Source: Thermoplasmata archaeon (GTDB taxonomy: Archaea; Thermoplasmatota; Thermoplasmata; Thermoplasmatales; Thermoplasmataceae). Taken from it: a DNA stretch of 14,215 nucleotides. Every line of letters begins with the position of its first letter. The first letter of the stretch is position 1. Both the position numbers and the translations under genes were made by a program. The stretch is taken from positions 1 to 14,215 of the forward strand of contig JAJZXP010000407.1 in NCBI GenBank assembly GCA_021806345.1. Direction: 5' to 3'. The notes below the pieces were generated by a model, which made no database searches, was not told the origin of the DNA, and was given only the letters and a program-made list of their open reading frames with translations. Shown one piece after another: positions 7,828 to 14,215 of the stretch.

Positions 7828-8392
7828 CTTCTCTATACACGATTCTCTAAAGTGGTATTAATGAAATATGCTATTTATATGGCAGAAACTAATCGAGTAT
7901 GTCGAGGTAAATAAATAACTAATAAATACGAGTTTGAAGTTGAAATTTCTTCATTCAATCCAGTGATACTGTGAATGAAGCGTTTTCCCGCAAAACAAAA
8001 GATCTCTGCTAATGTAAATGGAACACAGCACAAAATATTAAAAAAGGGAATGTTTGTACGGTAAGAGTTAAGAATGATACAAAGTTGATCTTTTTTTTCA
8101 TGTGCAATGTATAATCTTAACAAATTTCATGATAGAATTTAATTCCACACTCGGAAACTAAATTTTGAGAGCAATTAAAGTATGTTTTGAATTATAGAGA
8201 AAAATGCAATCTTAGGAAAAGGAGAAACAAGACGTTATAAAAGGGTAAAATCTGATTATCTTCCCTCAAAAAGGAAAATAAAGACTTCCATTATTCATCA
8301 TTTTAATTAGTTTTTTTGCTCGAAAATAAAAATATATTTTTCAATGTCGGATGATCACTCCAATGAAGAATTAATATTTATTCTCTATTTAT
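7828..8392. other. Stretch without a recognisable gene
   Basis: Very AT-rich, full of stops in all frames. The longest open frames (82 residues on the minus strand, 7875-8123; about 20-25 residues on the plus strand) match nothing I recognise. Plus-strand snippets such as KYEFEVEISSFNPVIL and KQKISANVNGTQHKILKKG look mildly protein-like. They may be upstream parts of the decayed gene whose tail is at 8393-8668. Confidence 0.4.
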
Positions 8393-8668
8393 AGTACATC
8401 AAAACATGGCTTAGTTTTTAGAATTTAGAAGATCTTAGGTTATTTCCTCTACCAAGCAAGGTAAATATCTTCGGTTACGGAAAGATATATCATAAATCGA
8501 TACCAATACCCAAGAAAAATATGCTTTCAGGCAATTGCATTGCCTGAAAAAAGGTATACATTTCCTGGTGTGAATCATCATAAGGCTCGAAAATTACTAC
8601 ATTCGATTTATATCGGAATGTACAAACTAAATGAGGAAGAGGTAGATTTTAGCAAAGATAAGTATTAA
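8393..8668 (+). pseudogene. Probable decayed C-terminus of an unidentified gene, perhaps a glycosyltransferase
   Basis: One plus-strand frame stays protein-like from 8393 to the TAA at 8666-8668, broken by only two stops (a TAG and a TAA). It reads STSKHGLVFRI, KILGYFLYQAR, then ERYIINRYQYPRKICFQA and KRYTFPGVNHHKARKLL, ending LNEEEVDFSKDKY. The last 67 codons are open but hold no early start codon. The basic, aromatic run followed by a small-residue tail recalls the C-termini of family 2 glycosyltransferases, but no catalytic motif is visible and I cannot name the family with confidence. The orientation matches the GT4 gene downstream. Confidence 0.35.
8525..8549. repeat. Perfect 10-bp inverted repeat (hairpin)
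   Basis: TTTCAGGCAA, a 5-base loop (TTGCA), then TTGCCTGAAA. It is followed by A residues on the plus strand and so is not a U-tract terminator in that direction. It falls within the probable decayed coding stretch 8393-8668, and its function is unknown. Confidence 0.6.
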
Positions 8669-8817
8669 GCTTCCCAAAGGAAGACAGAGTAAACTTTGAG
8701 ATCAACATGCGCATGTACACGGCAGCACAATTATCTAATGCACATAAGCCAGTGTCCTGTAAGGGATTATGAGAATTATCGACAAAACGACACTGTCCCG
8801 AAGCTTATCCCATGAAC

Positions 8818-8828
8818 AAATATTATTA
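8818..8828 (+). promoter_or_regulatory. TATA-like element for the plus-strand GT4 gene
   Basis: AAATATTATTA is centred about 28 bases before the ATG at 8852, fitting a leaderless archaeal transcript and supporting that start over the internal ATG at 8867. Pattern-based inference. Confidence 0.4.
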
Positions 8829-8851
8829 GCTTCTGTGGCTATTTCCAAAGG

Positions 8852-10027
8852 ATGGCATCGGAAAGAATGATAAATCCTATCATAATATGTAATATTCTAA
8901 ACCACGGGTACACATATGATGAGTGGAGCACATCATTCATAATTGGGATGTCGAAGATAACATGGGTTAAGAATATTACATTAATTGTATCTCCTTCTAA
9001 TGGTGGAGATAGTATAATTCTTCCAAAAAAATGCAAAGTACTTGAGATCATGGATTATAAGAAACCAATAAGCATGAGTAGACTCGTATCAAAAATAAAA
9101 AAAATTCAAGGGGACCCGGTCATAGTTATTTACGGGCCAACCGCATTTGGGAACAAAAGTCTCTCAAATTTAGTCGGAATGCTTCTTCCACTTCTCATCA
9201 GTAAAATAGCACATAAAAATGTTAAGATCATAAACCAAGGTAGCGTATACACTCACGATGCAGAATCACTTGGGTACAACACGCTTTTTGACAAATTGAG
9301 AAAGGGCTCAGTTGGGATAATCGAAAAATTTGTGTATGCAAGAATTAAAACGTATTTTCAACTTGATTATTATGGAAATTTGGTTTCAAAAAAAATTGGA
9401 AAAAAATGCGTTGCAGGCGTGATAAAGAGCGACTATATAGATCCAATCGCCACCTTAAGCATTAATGGAATGGATAGTCTTGAACATATTTCCAGAAACA
9501 AAAAAGGTGCTAAAATAAATATACTTTTGCACGGATTCTGGGGTCCCCAGAAAGATCCAAAAGTTGCACTTGAAGCAATAAGTAAATTGAAAAAAAATTA
9601 TTTGAATATATGTTTAACAGTTAGCGGTGGAATAAATAACCACTTTCCAGGATACGAAGTGCATTTTAATAATTTATTACTAAAATACGATTGTATTATT
9701 GATAAATATCTAGGGTACGTTAATGAAAAAGACCTTGTGTCGTTATTCCTCAATAATGAGATAGTATTGATGCCTTACAGGGTGTCAGGTGGGCAATCCG
9801 GAGTGCTTGAAATGGCTTCATTTTTTGAGAACATAGTTGTTTGCACAGATCTTCCAGAATTCAGAGAGGAGAGAAAAAGCGACCTGATCATTTTGACTGA
9901 TTTGTCAAATTTTGATCAATCCATCCAAATGGCCATTGAAAGAATAGATCAGATTCCTCAAACTATTTCTGTAAGTGATAAAATAAATCTGGTCATTAAA
10001 AATATAACTGATTTCCTACTTGATTAA
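8852..10027 (+). CDS. GT4-type glycosyltransferase
   Basis: A 391-residue GT-B enzyme. The acceptor domain (about 1-200) is divergent. The donor domain begins near residue 222 with INILLHGFWGPQKD, followed by LTVSGG near 255 and YLGYVNEKDLVSLF near 286. The donor-binding loop is IVLMPYRVSGGQSGVLEMA (304-322), and VCTDLPEFREE is near 330. This arrangement is typical of group 1 glycosyltransferases, which act at the cytoplasmic membrane face. It is the only intact plus-strand gene among the glycan genes and appears to have its own promoter. Its stop overlaps the stop of the flippase gene tail to tail by 4 bases. It is not a close relative of the GT4 at 178-1419. Sugar specificity is unknown. 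Confidence 0.85.
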   Translation: MASERMINPIIICNILNHGYTYDEWSTSFIIGMSKITWVKNITLIVSPSNGGDSIILPKKCKVLEIMDYKKPISMSRLVSKIKKIQGDPVIVIYGPTAFGNKSLSNLVGMLLPLLISKIAHKNVKIINQGSVYTHDAESLGYNTLFDKLRKGSVGIIEKFVYARIKTYFQLDYYGNLVSKKIGKKCVAGVIKSDYIDPIATLSINGMDSLEHISRNKKGAKINILLHGFWGPQKDPKVALEAISKLKKNYLNICLTVSGGINNHFPGYEVHFNNLLLKYDCIIDKYLGYVNEKDLVSLFLNNEIVLMPYRVSGGQSGVLEMASFFENIVVCTDLPEFREERKSDLIILTDLSNFDQSIQMAIERIDQIPQTISVSDKINLVIKNITDFLLD

Positions 10028-11550
10028 GTTGAATTAGATTCCTCGTCATCAAGAATTTCACTACCAACAAAAAGTTTTGTTAACTTTTCCATAAAAGGGT
10101 GATTTTTGGTAACTATTGAATATATCAAACATCTAGCTTCTGAGGTAAATGGTCTATTAATTATTGAACACATCATATACACTATTAAACCGATTACTAT
10201 AGAAAAAATTAGTGCATAAAAATCGGAATGAAAAAACTCACTCGTAAAGAAAACTGCGATTGCCATTACTATTACATTGAACCACATACGAATATATGGG
10301 TGCAAGGGAAGTTTGCTAGGGAAAATTGAGTTTACGGCGATAATTCTTGGCACTGTACTTAAAGCCCACGCAGAAATGCTAGCAGACACAGCACCGTATA
10401 GACCAAATGGAGGTATCAATAGAAGTGATATAAGAACATTTGCTATGAATGCTGCCACAGCAGAGAAAAAATAAATATCTGTCCTTTTCACGCCTAAGAG
10501 TATTGAAGAAACAATGGGTCGAAATGAAAAGAAAGAATATGAGAAAACCATAATCTGGAGTATCAAAAAATTGTTGGCATAAACTCCTCCAACCAGGACT
10601 GAAAGCAGTGGTCTTGAAAGTAAGGCGGCCCCTATTGATGCAGGCAAGGCAATGAAGTAAAACATTTCAAGTGAACCTTGAGTGTATTTTTTAAGTTTTC
10701 CTTTTTGAGAAGATCCAAAATTCTCCGAAATCTTCGGAAGAAGAAAGAAAGAGAAGGGGGACGTTAATGCAGTTACAATCGTAGCTATTGCTAACGAATA
10801 AGTATATATTGCCGTTAGAGTTAAATTAGTAAGTGCAGGAAGAATTATGCGATCGACTGTTCCCATTAGCGTAGTAAAAAGAGAGCCTAGAAATACGGGA
10901 GTTACATATGCAAGAATTTTTCTATTCAAGTCATTCTCTGGAGTTTTTCGCGACAGATCTGTCATTAGAACAAAAAACAATGTAATAATCAGTGAAATTC
11001 CAGCTCCAATGGAAAAGCTCATAGCTATAAATTCAATTGAAAGTTTGAAAAAACTCATTATTGTGGGCAATCCAAAAGTTAATCCTGAGTATATAATATT
11101 GGAAATAGCTGCAAGTTTAAAGGATTGAATACCCTGTAAGATTGAAACAAGGAAACCAATACTTATGGATTCTGCAACATAAACTCCCAAAAGAATTACA
11201 ACAGTTTTGTACTGGGATGAGTGAAAAAATACATCAGAAATTATAGAAGAAAGGGCCACAATGAATGTGAAGGACGTGACAGTCAAGACAGCAGGCAAAA
11301 CAATAAACATGCGAGGAAGAAAATATTCACCGAGTTCGCCCTTAAAAAATGAAATAAAATGTGTCAATCCTACATCAAGATTTAGAGAAAACGCAACGAC
11401 GAAGATGCTACCAAAACTGAGAAAAAGTGATATACCCCCAACCTCTGTGACCGGTAATGTTCTTGCAATGACAAGGAAAAAAATAATGCTGAAAGTGGTT
11501 TGTAAAAAGAAAGCAAGGGAAACTATTGAAACGGTTCTAAATGAACTCAT
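10024..11550 (-). CDS. Wzx-like oligosaccharide flippase (MOP/PST family)
   Basis: A 508-residue, very hydrophobic protein with about 12-14 predicted membrane segments, the size and layout of polysaccharide-export proteins of the MOP superfamily. Such proteins move lipid-linked glycans across the cytoplasmic membrane. The first helix is IVSLAFFLQTTFSIIFFLVI (about 8-27). Family-like features include the early acidic and glycine positions in VTEVGGISLFLSFG. A mid-protein segment, LGSLFTTLMGTVDRIILPAL, carries the loop Asp common in this family. The C-terminus is a charged cytoplasmic tail ending EILDDEESNST. ATG at 11550 lies 9 bases after the aminotransferase stop, with GGGTGA just upstream as a weak Shine-Dalgarno site. 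Co-transcription with the two GDP-sugar genes suggests it exports a perosamine-containing glycan. Confidence 0.9.
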   Translation of the reverse strand: MSSFRTVSIVSLAFFLQTTFSIIFFLVIARTLPVTEVGGISLFLSFGSIFVVAFSLNLDVGLTHFISFFKGELGEYFLPRMFIVLPAVLTVTSFTFIVALSSIISDVFFHSSQYKTVVILLGVYVAESISIGFLVSILQGIQSFKLAAISNIIYSGLTFGLPTIMSFFKLSIEFIAMSFSIGAGISLIITLFFVLMTDLSRKTPENDLNRKILAYVTPVFLGSLFTTLMGTVDRIILPALTNLTLTAIYTYSLAIATIVTALTSPFSFFLLPKISENFGSSQKGKLKKYTQGSLEMFYFIALPASIGAALLSRPLLSVLVGGVYANNFLILQIMVFSYSFFSFRPIVSSILLGVKRTDIYFFSAVAAFIANVLISLLLIPPFGLYGAVSASISAWALSTVPRIIAVNSIFPSKLPLHPYIRMWFNVIVMAIAVFFTSEFFHSDFYALIFSIVIGLIVYMMCSIINRPFTSEARCLIYSIVTKNHPFMEKLTKLFVGSEILDDEESNST

Positions 11551-11559
11551 TCGAAAAGT

Positions 11560-12678
11560 TCACCCAGTGGTCAGAATCTTAAGTGATTCATTTAGATGTT
11601 CGGAAATTATCCTAATGTCATCTTCTTTCAAACTATTATACACTGGTAGGCTTATTCCATGAAATGAAATATAGTTGGAATTGGTGAAAACACCATTATT
11701 TTTGTAAGGGGGCATTTCATTTAATGGATAGAAAACCGGTCTTGTTTCAATTCCATGTTGGTTCATTTTGTCCATGAGGGAATCTTTCGCAGTTCTATTC
11801 GATAAGTTTTTGATAATGAATGTTGGAAGCCAGTATACATTAAGGGCCCAAGGCATTTCCACTTGTAGCTCGACACTTTTGTCAAGGAAATCTGCATATT
11901 TCCTAGCGATCCATCTCCTCTTTTCTATCTTCTCCGAGATAGTTTCAAGTTGTGCCACCCCAATTGCAGCCTGAAGGTTTGTAATTCTATAATTATACCC
12001 TACCTCATCGTGCCAATATCTCTTTGAAGGAAGCATCCCATGGTCTCTTAGCATTCTCAACTTGTCTGCAAGAGATTGATCATTTGTAACAATCATTCCA
12101 CCTTCACCTGTAGTAACGATTTTATTACCATAGAAGGAAAAACATCCAATATCTCCTATTGAACCAACTTTTTTGTCTCTAAACATTGCACCATGAGCTT
12201 CTGCGGCATCTTCTATTACTTTCAAACCGTGCTTCTTAGCTATTTTCATAATAGAATCCATGTCAGCTGGATGACCGTAAAGATGCACAACAATAATTGC
12301 CTTTGTCTTCTCCGTTATGCACTCCTCAATCCTAATTGGATCAATGCACCAGTATCTCTTATCCACATCTACAAGAATTGGCTTTGCATGCTCATACAAA
12401 ACAGCATTGGCAGGTGACGCAAATGTAAGGTTAGGGACAAGTACTTCATCCCCTGCTCCTATTCCCAATGCACGAATAGCAAGATGCAGTGCTGTTGTGC
12501 CATTTGAACAACTCACTGCAAATTTTGTTTCAACGAAATTGGCAAAATTTTCTTCAAATTTTTGAATATACTTTCCCTTAGAACTGATCCATCCAGAATC
12601 GAATGCATCAATCAGATAGTTGCGCTCATTTCCAGTCAAGTCAGGTTCTGCCATATGGTAAATGATCTTATCTTCCAT
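11560..12678 (-). CDS. perA: GDP-perosamine synthase (DegT/DnrJ/EryC1/StrS aminotransferase)
   Basis: A 372-residue PLP-dependent sugar aminotransferase (375 from the ATG at 12687, used for numbering). It resembles RfbE/Per enzymes, which convert GDP-4-keto-6-deoxymannose and glutamate to GDP-perosamine. RfbE-like blocks include LTGNERNYLIDAFDSGWISS (17-36), SCSNGTTALHLAIRALGI, VIEDAAEAHG (D160), FSFYGNKIVTTGEGGMIVT with the PLP lysine K189, and RYWHDEVGYNYRITNLQAAI. ATG at 12678 is preferred because GAGGA (12688-12692) lies 9 bases before it but directly abuts the ATG at 12687. Either start overlaps the dehydratase gene (11 or 20 bases), indicating translational coupling. The preceding enzyme makes exactly the substrate required. 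A related 4-aminotransferase acting on another keto-sugar cannot be fully excluded. No N-acetyl- or formyltransferase for the amino group is seen. Confidence 0.88.
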   Translation of the reverse strand: MEDKIIYHMAEPDLTGNERNYLIDAFDSGWISSKGKYIQKFEENFANFVETKFAVSCSNGTTALHLAIRALGIGAGDEVLVPNLTFASPANAVLYEHAKPILVDVDKRYWCIDPIRIEECITEKTKAIIVVHLYGHPADMDSIMKIAKKHGLKVIEDAAEAHGAMFRDKKVGSIGDIGCFSFYGNKIVTTGEGGMIVTNDQSLADKLRMLRDHGMLPSKRYWHDEVGYNYRITNLQAAIGVAQLETISEKIEKRRWIARKYADFLDKSVELQVEMPWALNVYWLPTFIIKNLSNRTAKDSLMDKMNQHGIETRPVFYPLNEMPPYKNNGVFTNSNYISFHGISLPVYNSLKEDDIRIISEHLNESLKILTTG

Positions 12679-13729
12679 TGTCACCATTCCTCAAAACTAA
12701 TTCACGTTCGCTTGGATAATTTGGAGCGTCCCATGGAAAAGTTTTTCCTTCCAGCACCATTTTCCATCTTTCAATTTCTTTATCCACCATCAACTTGACT
12801 AATTCGCTAAATGTGATCTTAGGGGTCCAGTTACAGGCATCTTTCACTTTAGAAAAATTCCCCTTTAAAGAAGGCAGGTCTAATGGTCTTAGAAGACTCT
12901 TATCAATAACCAAGTAGTCTTCAAAATTTAACCCAGCCTGGTTGCATGCTTCGTTCAGGAATTCTTTTACAGAATGTGTCTCGCCAGTGGCAACAACAAA
13001 ATCATCTGGTTTTTCATATTGCAATATTTTCCACATTGCTTCAACGTATTCAGGAGCATAACCCCAATCTCTTTGTGCTTCCAGATTTCCAAGTGTAATT
13101 TTATCAGAAATTCCAAGTTTGATTTTCGCGACACTATTTGAAATTTTTCTTGTTACAAATTCAAGCCCTCTCAATGGTGATTCATGATTAAAAAGTATAC
13201 CATTTGACGCGAAAATTCCGTACCCGTCTCTGTAAATCTTTGAAACCCAAAATCCATAAAGCTTGGCAGCTGCATAAGGACTCATTGGTTGGAATACATC
13301 GTTTTCACTCAAAGACTTTCCATTAATTATACCTGAATATCCATAAAGTTCACTGGTTCCTGCAAAATAGAAACGAATATCTCTATTAAATAGTTTTATA
13401 GTTTCTAATATAGAAACGACAGAAAGTCCAGTAATTTCACCGGTAGAATGTGGTGTCTGAAAACTAGACTCCACAAAAGATTGGGCTGCAAGATGGTACA
13501 CTTCGTCAGGTTTTGATATATAGAGGGCGTTCTGAATAGAAGACTGGTCAGTCATATCGGTTGAGATCAACTTCACTCTATGAAAAATATCAAGATACTG
13601 TAATCTCCAGAAGTTTGGAGAACTTATTCTTCTATAAGTTCCAAACACTTCATATCCTTTATCTAGAAGAAATTTTGCAAGGTATGATCCGTCTTGGCCT
13701 GTGATGCCTGTTATAAGTGCCCTTTTCAT
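12668..13729 (-). CDS. gmd: GDP-mannose 4,6-dehydratase
   Basis: A 353-residue short-chain dehydrogenase of the GMD type, converting GDP-mannose to GDP-4-keto-6-deoxymannose in the cytoplasm. The NADP-binding loop is ALITGITGQDGSYLAKFLL (G8, G11, G14). The catalytic residues are in FAGTSELYGYSG (T125, S126, E127) and in PYAAAKLYGFW (Y152, K156). NHESPLRGLEFVTRKI (181-196) and LGNLEAQRDWGYAPEYVEAM (213-232) are hallmark GMD segments that separate it from dTDP-glucose dehydratases. It is of standard length, with ATG at 13729 and a TATA-like box just upstream, and it is the first gene of the operon. The aminotransferase start lies inside its 3' end. It should supply the precursor for GDP-perosamine, and possibly for other 6-deoxy sugars. 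Confidence 0.95.
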   Translation of the reverse strand: MKRALITGITGQDGSYLAKFLLDKGYEVFGTYRRISSPNFWRLQYLDIFHRVKLISTDMTDQSSIQNALYISKPDEVYHLAAQSFVESSFQTPHSTGEITGLSVVSILETIKLFNRDIRFYFAGTSELYGYSGIINGKSLSENDVFQPMSPYAAAKLYGFWVSKIYRDGYGIFASNGILFNHESPLRGLEFVTRKISNSVAKIKLGISDKITLGNLEAQRDWGYAPEYVEAMWKILQYEKPDDFVVATGETHSVKEFLNEACNQAGLNFEDYLVIDKSLLRPLDLPSLKGNFSKVKDACNWTPKITFSELVKLMVDKEIERWKMVLEGKTFPWDAPNYPSERELVLRNGDNGR

Positions 13730-13742
13730 TAGACCATTATAC

Positions 13743-13755
13743 TATTTATATTTAA
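13743..13755 (-). promoter_or_regulatory. TATA-like element for the gmd-perA-flippase operon
   Basis: The minus strand reads TTAAATATAAATA, 14-26 bases before the ATG at 13729, inside an AT-rich run. It fits an archaeal promoter with a leaderless or very short-leader transcript. Pattern-based inference. Confidence 0.5.
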
Positions 13756-14117
13756 TAATTATTCGTCTTGTAATTAGATTTCGACTACGGGGGAATTTTT
13801 TCTTTATTCCACTTGTTTCAAATATTGAATCGATAATTATCAATAGCATTTCTCATAAGTCAAATTAAAAGTTCCGGGTTTATCATCCCATTATTTTACC
13901 TCATCAACCAATTTTTATTGGTTTCATTGAATCAATTAATGACTAACAAAACAGATTATTTCAATTTCCCTTCCCGATATTTATGCTTTAAGGTCAAAAA
14001 TAATTGCTCTATTCTTTTGCTATCTTAGTATAAGAATACTTGACCTATTCCATAAATCAAACTGGAGAAAATTATAGTTTATTTTCGATAGTGTATTGAA
14101 TCTGCTGTAAAATTGAA
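13756..14117. other. Intergenic stretch between gmd and the right-hand insertion element
   Basis: AT-rich, with no open frame that looks coding on either strand. It contains a small perfect hairpin (13906-13923) and scattered ATTGAATC-type words (around 13824 and 13927), but nothing I can name. Confidence 0.5.
13906..13923. repeat. 7-bp inverted repeat with TTTT loop
   Basis: AACCAAT, TTTT, ATTGGTT. A small stem in the intergenic stretch upstream of gmd, possibly chance in AT-rich DNA. Confidence 0.35.
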
Positions 14118-14130
14118 GAGGTCCTGTACA
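14118..14130. repeat. Candidate left terminal inverted repeat of an IS256-type element
   Basis: GAGGTCCTGTACA, 10 of 13 matches to the inward reading of 117-129. It lies 24 bases before the ATG at 14155, a usual spacing for an IS256 left end. The outer boundary is not certain. Confidence 0.45.
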
Positions 14131-14144
14131 ATTCAGATTTGAAT

Positions 14145-14150
14145 AGGTGA
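14145..14150 (+). promoter_or_regulatory. Ribosome binding site for the partial gene at 14155
   Basis: AGGTGA lies 4 bases before the ATG at 14155. This good Shine-Dalgarno match supports the start. Confidence 0.55.
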
Positions 14151-14154
14151 AAAA

Positions 14155-14215
14155 ATGCAGGACCAATTGGATGTAATGAAAGAGATAATAAGTAGTTTTC
14201 TTCTGGACAGCAAGG
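14155..14215 (+). CDS. Start of a protein cut by the window edge, possibly an IS256-family transposase
   Basis: Twenty codons are visible: MQDQLDVMKEIISSFLLDSK. The start has a good Shine-Dalgarno site and an upstream sequence resembling the terminal repeat seen at the other window edge. IS256-family transposases often begin with a short amphipathic helix of this kind before the ER..YER region, but 20 residues are too few for a firm family call. If correct, it is a second IS256-type element in the same orientation as the one ending at base 80. Confidence 0.45.
   Translation, partial: MQDQLDVMKEIISSFLLDSK

Noticed and set aside
7875..8123. Minus-strand open frame of 82 codons
   Set aside because: Its translation has no recognisable motif, no ribosome site or operon partner is evident, and the opposite strand gives equally protein-like snippets.
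8690..8812. Possible small gene beginning MRMYTAAQLSNAHKPVS
   Set aside because: It stops after 21 codons, and the continuation in the same frame has no recognisable domain.
10277..10474. Plus-strand open frame of 65 codons inside the flippase gene
   Set aside because: It is antisense to membrane segments of the flippase, with no independent start signal.
11261..11662. Plus-strand open frame of 133 codons
   Set aside because: It lies opposite the start of the flippase and the end of the aminotransferase, both well supported. The Lys- and Thr-rich translation is what a reversed membrane protein gives.

Overview
The window looks like an AT-rich archaeal chromosome, most likely an acidophilic Thermoplasmatales-type euryarchaeon (Ferroplasma, Acidiplasma, Cuniculiplasma or Thermoplasma relatives). 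The reasons are low GC, TATA-like boxes about 20-30 bases before start codons with little or no leader, Shine-Dalgarno-like sites mainly inside operons, and the protein families present. This placement is an inference; no rRNA or other marker gene is present.

The theme is surface polysaccharide or N-glycan assembly. From right to left on the minus strand, 13729-10024 is an intact operon: GDP-mannose 4,6-dehydratase, a DegT-family GDP-perosamine synthase overlapping it, and a Wzx-like flippase. Together they imply that GDP-mannose becomes GDP-perosamine, and that a lipid-linked glycan is moved across the membrane. A lone plus-strand GT4 glycosyltransferase (8852-10027) converges on the flippase and overlaps it by its stop codon.

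The middle (about 3564-8668) mixes intact and decayed genes. A two-gene unit holds a CysD/PAPS-reductase-family PP-loop protein and a sulfatase-fold protein whose predicted nucleophile is Thr (6759-4597). Around it lie a decayed methyltransferase (7066-7827), a probable decayed gene tail on the plus strand (8393-8668) and a decayed GT4 gene (3564-4546). An inactivated IS630-type transposase (2531-3514) interrupts that last gene. Further left are an FkbM-type methyltransferase with an odd 5' end and an intact GT4 glycosyltransferase, a paralogue of the decayed one.

At the two edges are the last codons of an IS256/Mutator transposase (1-80) and the first 20 codons of what may be another transposase in the same orientation (14155-14215). 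Each has a related candidate terminal inverted repeat facing the cluster. The roughly 14 kb glycan block may therefore sit between two directly oriented insertion sequences. I found no tRNA, rRNA or CRISPR array.
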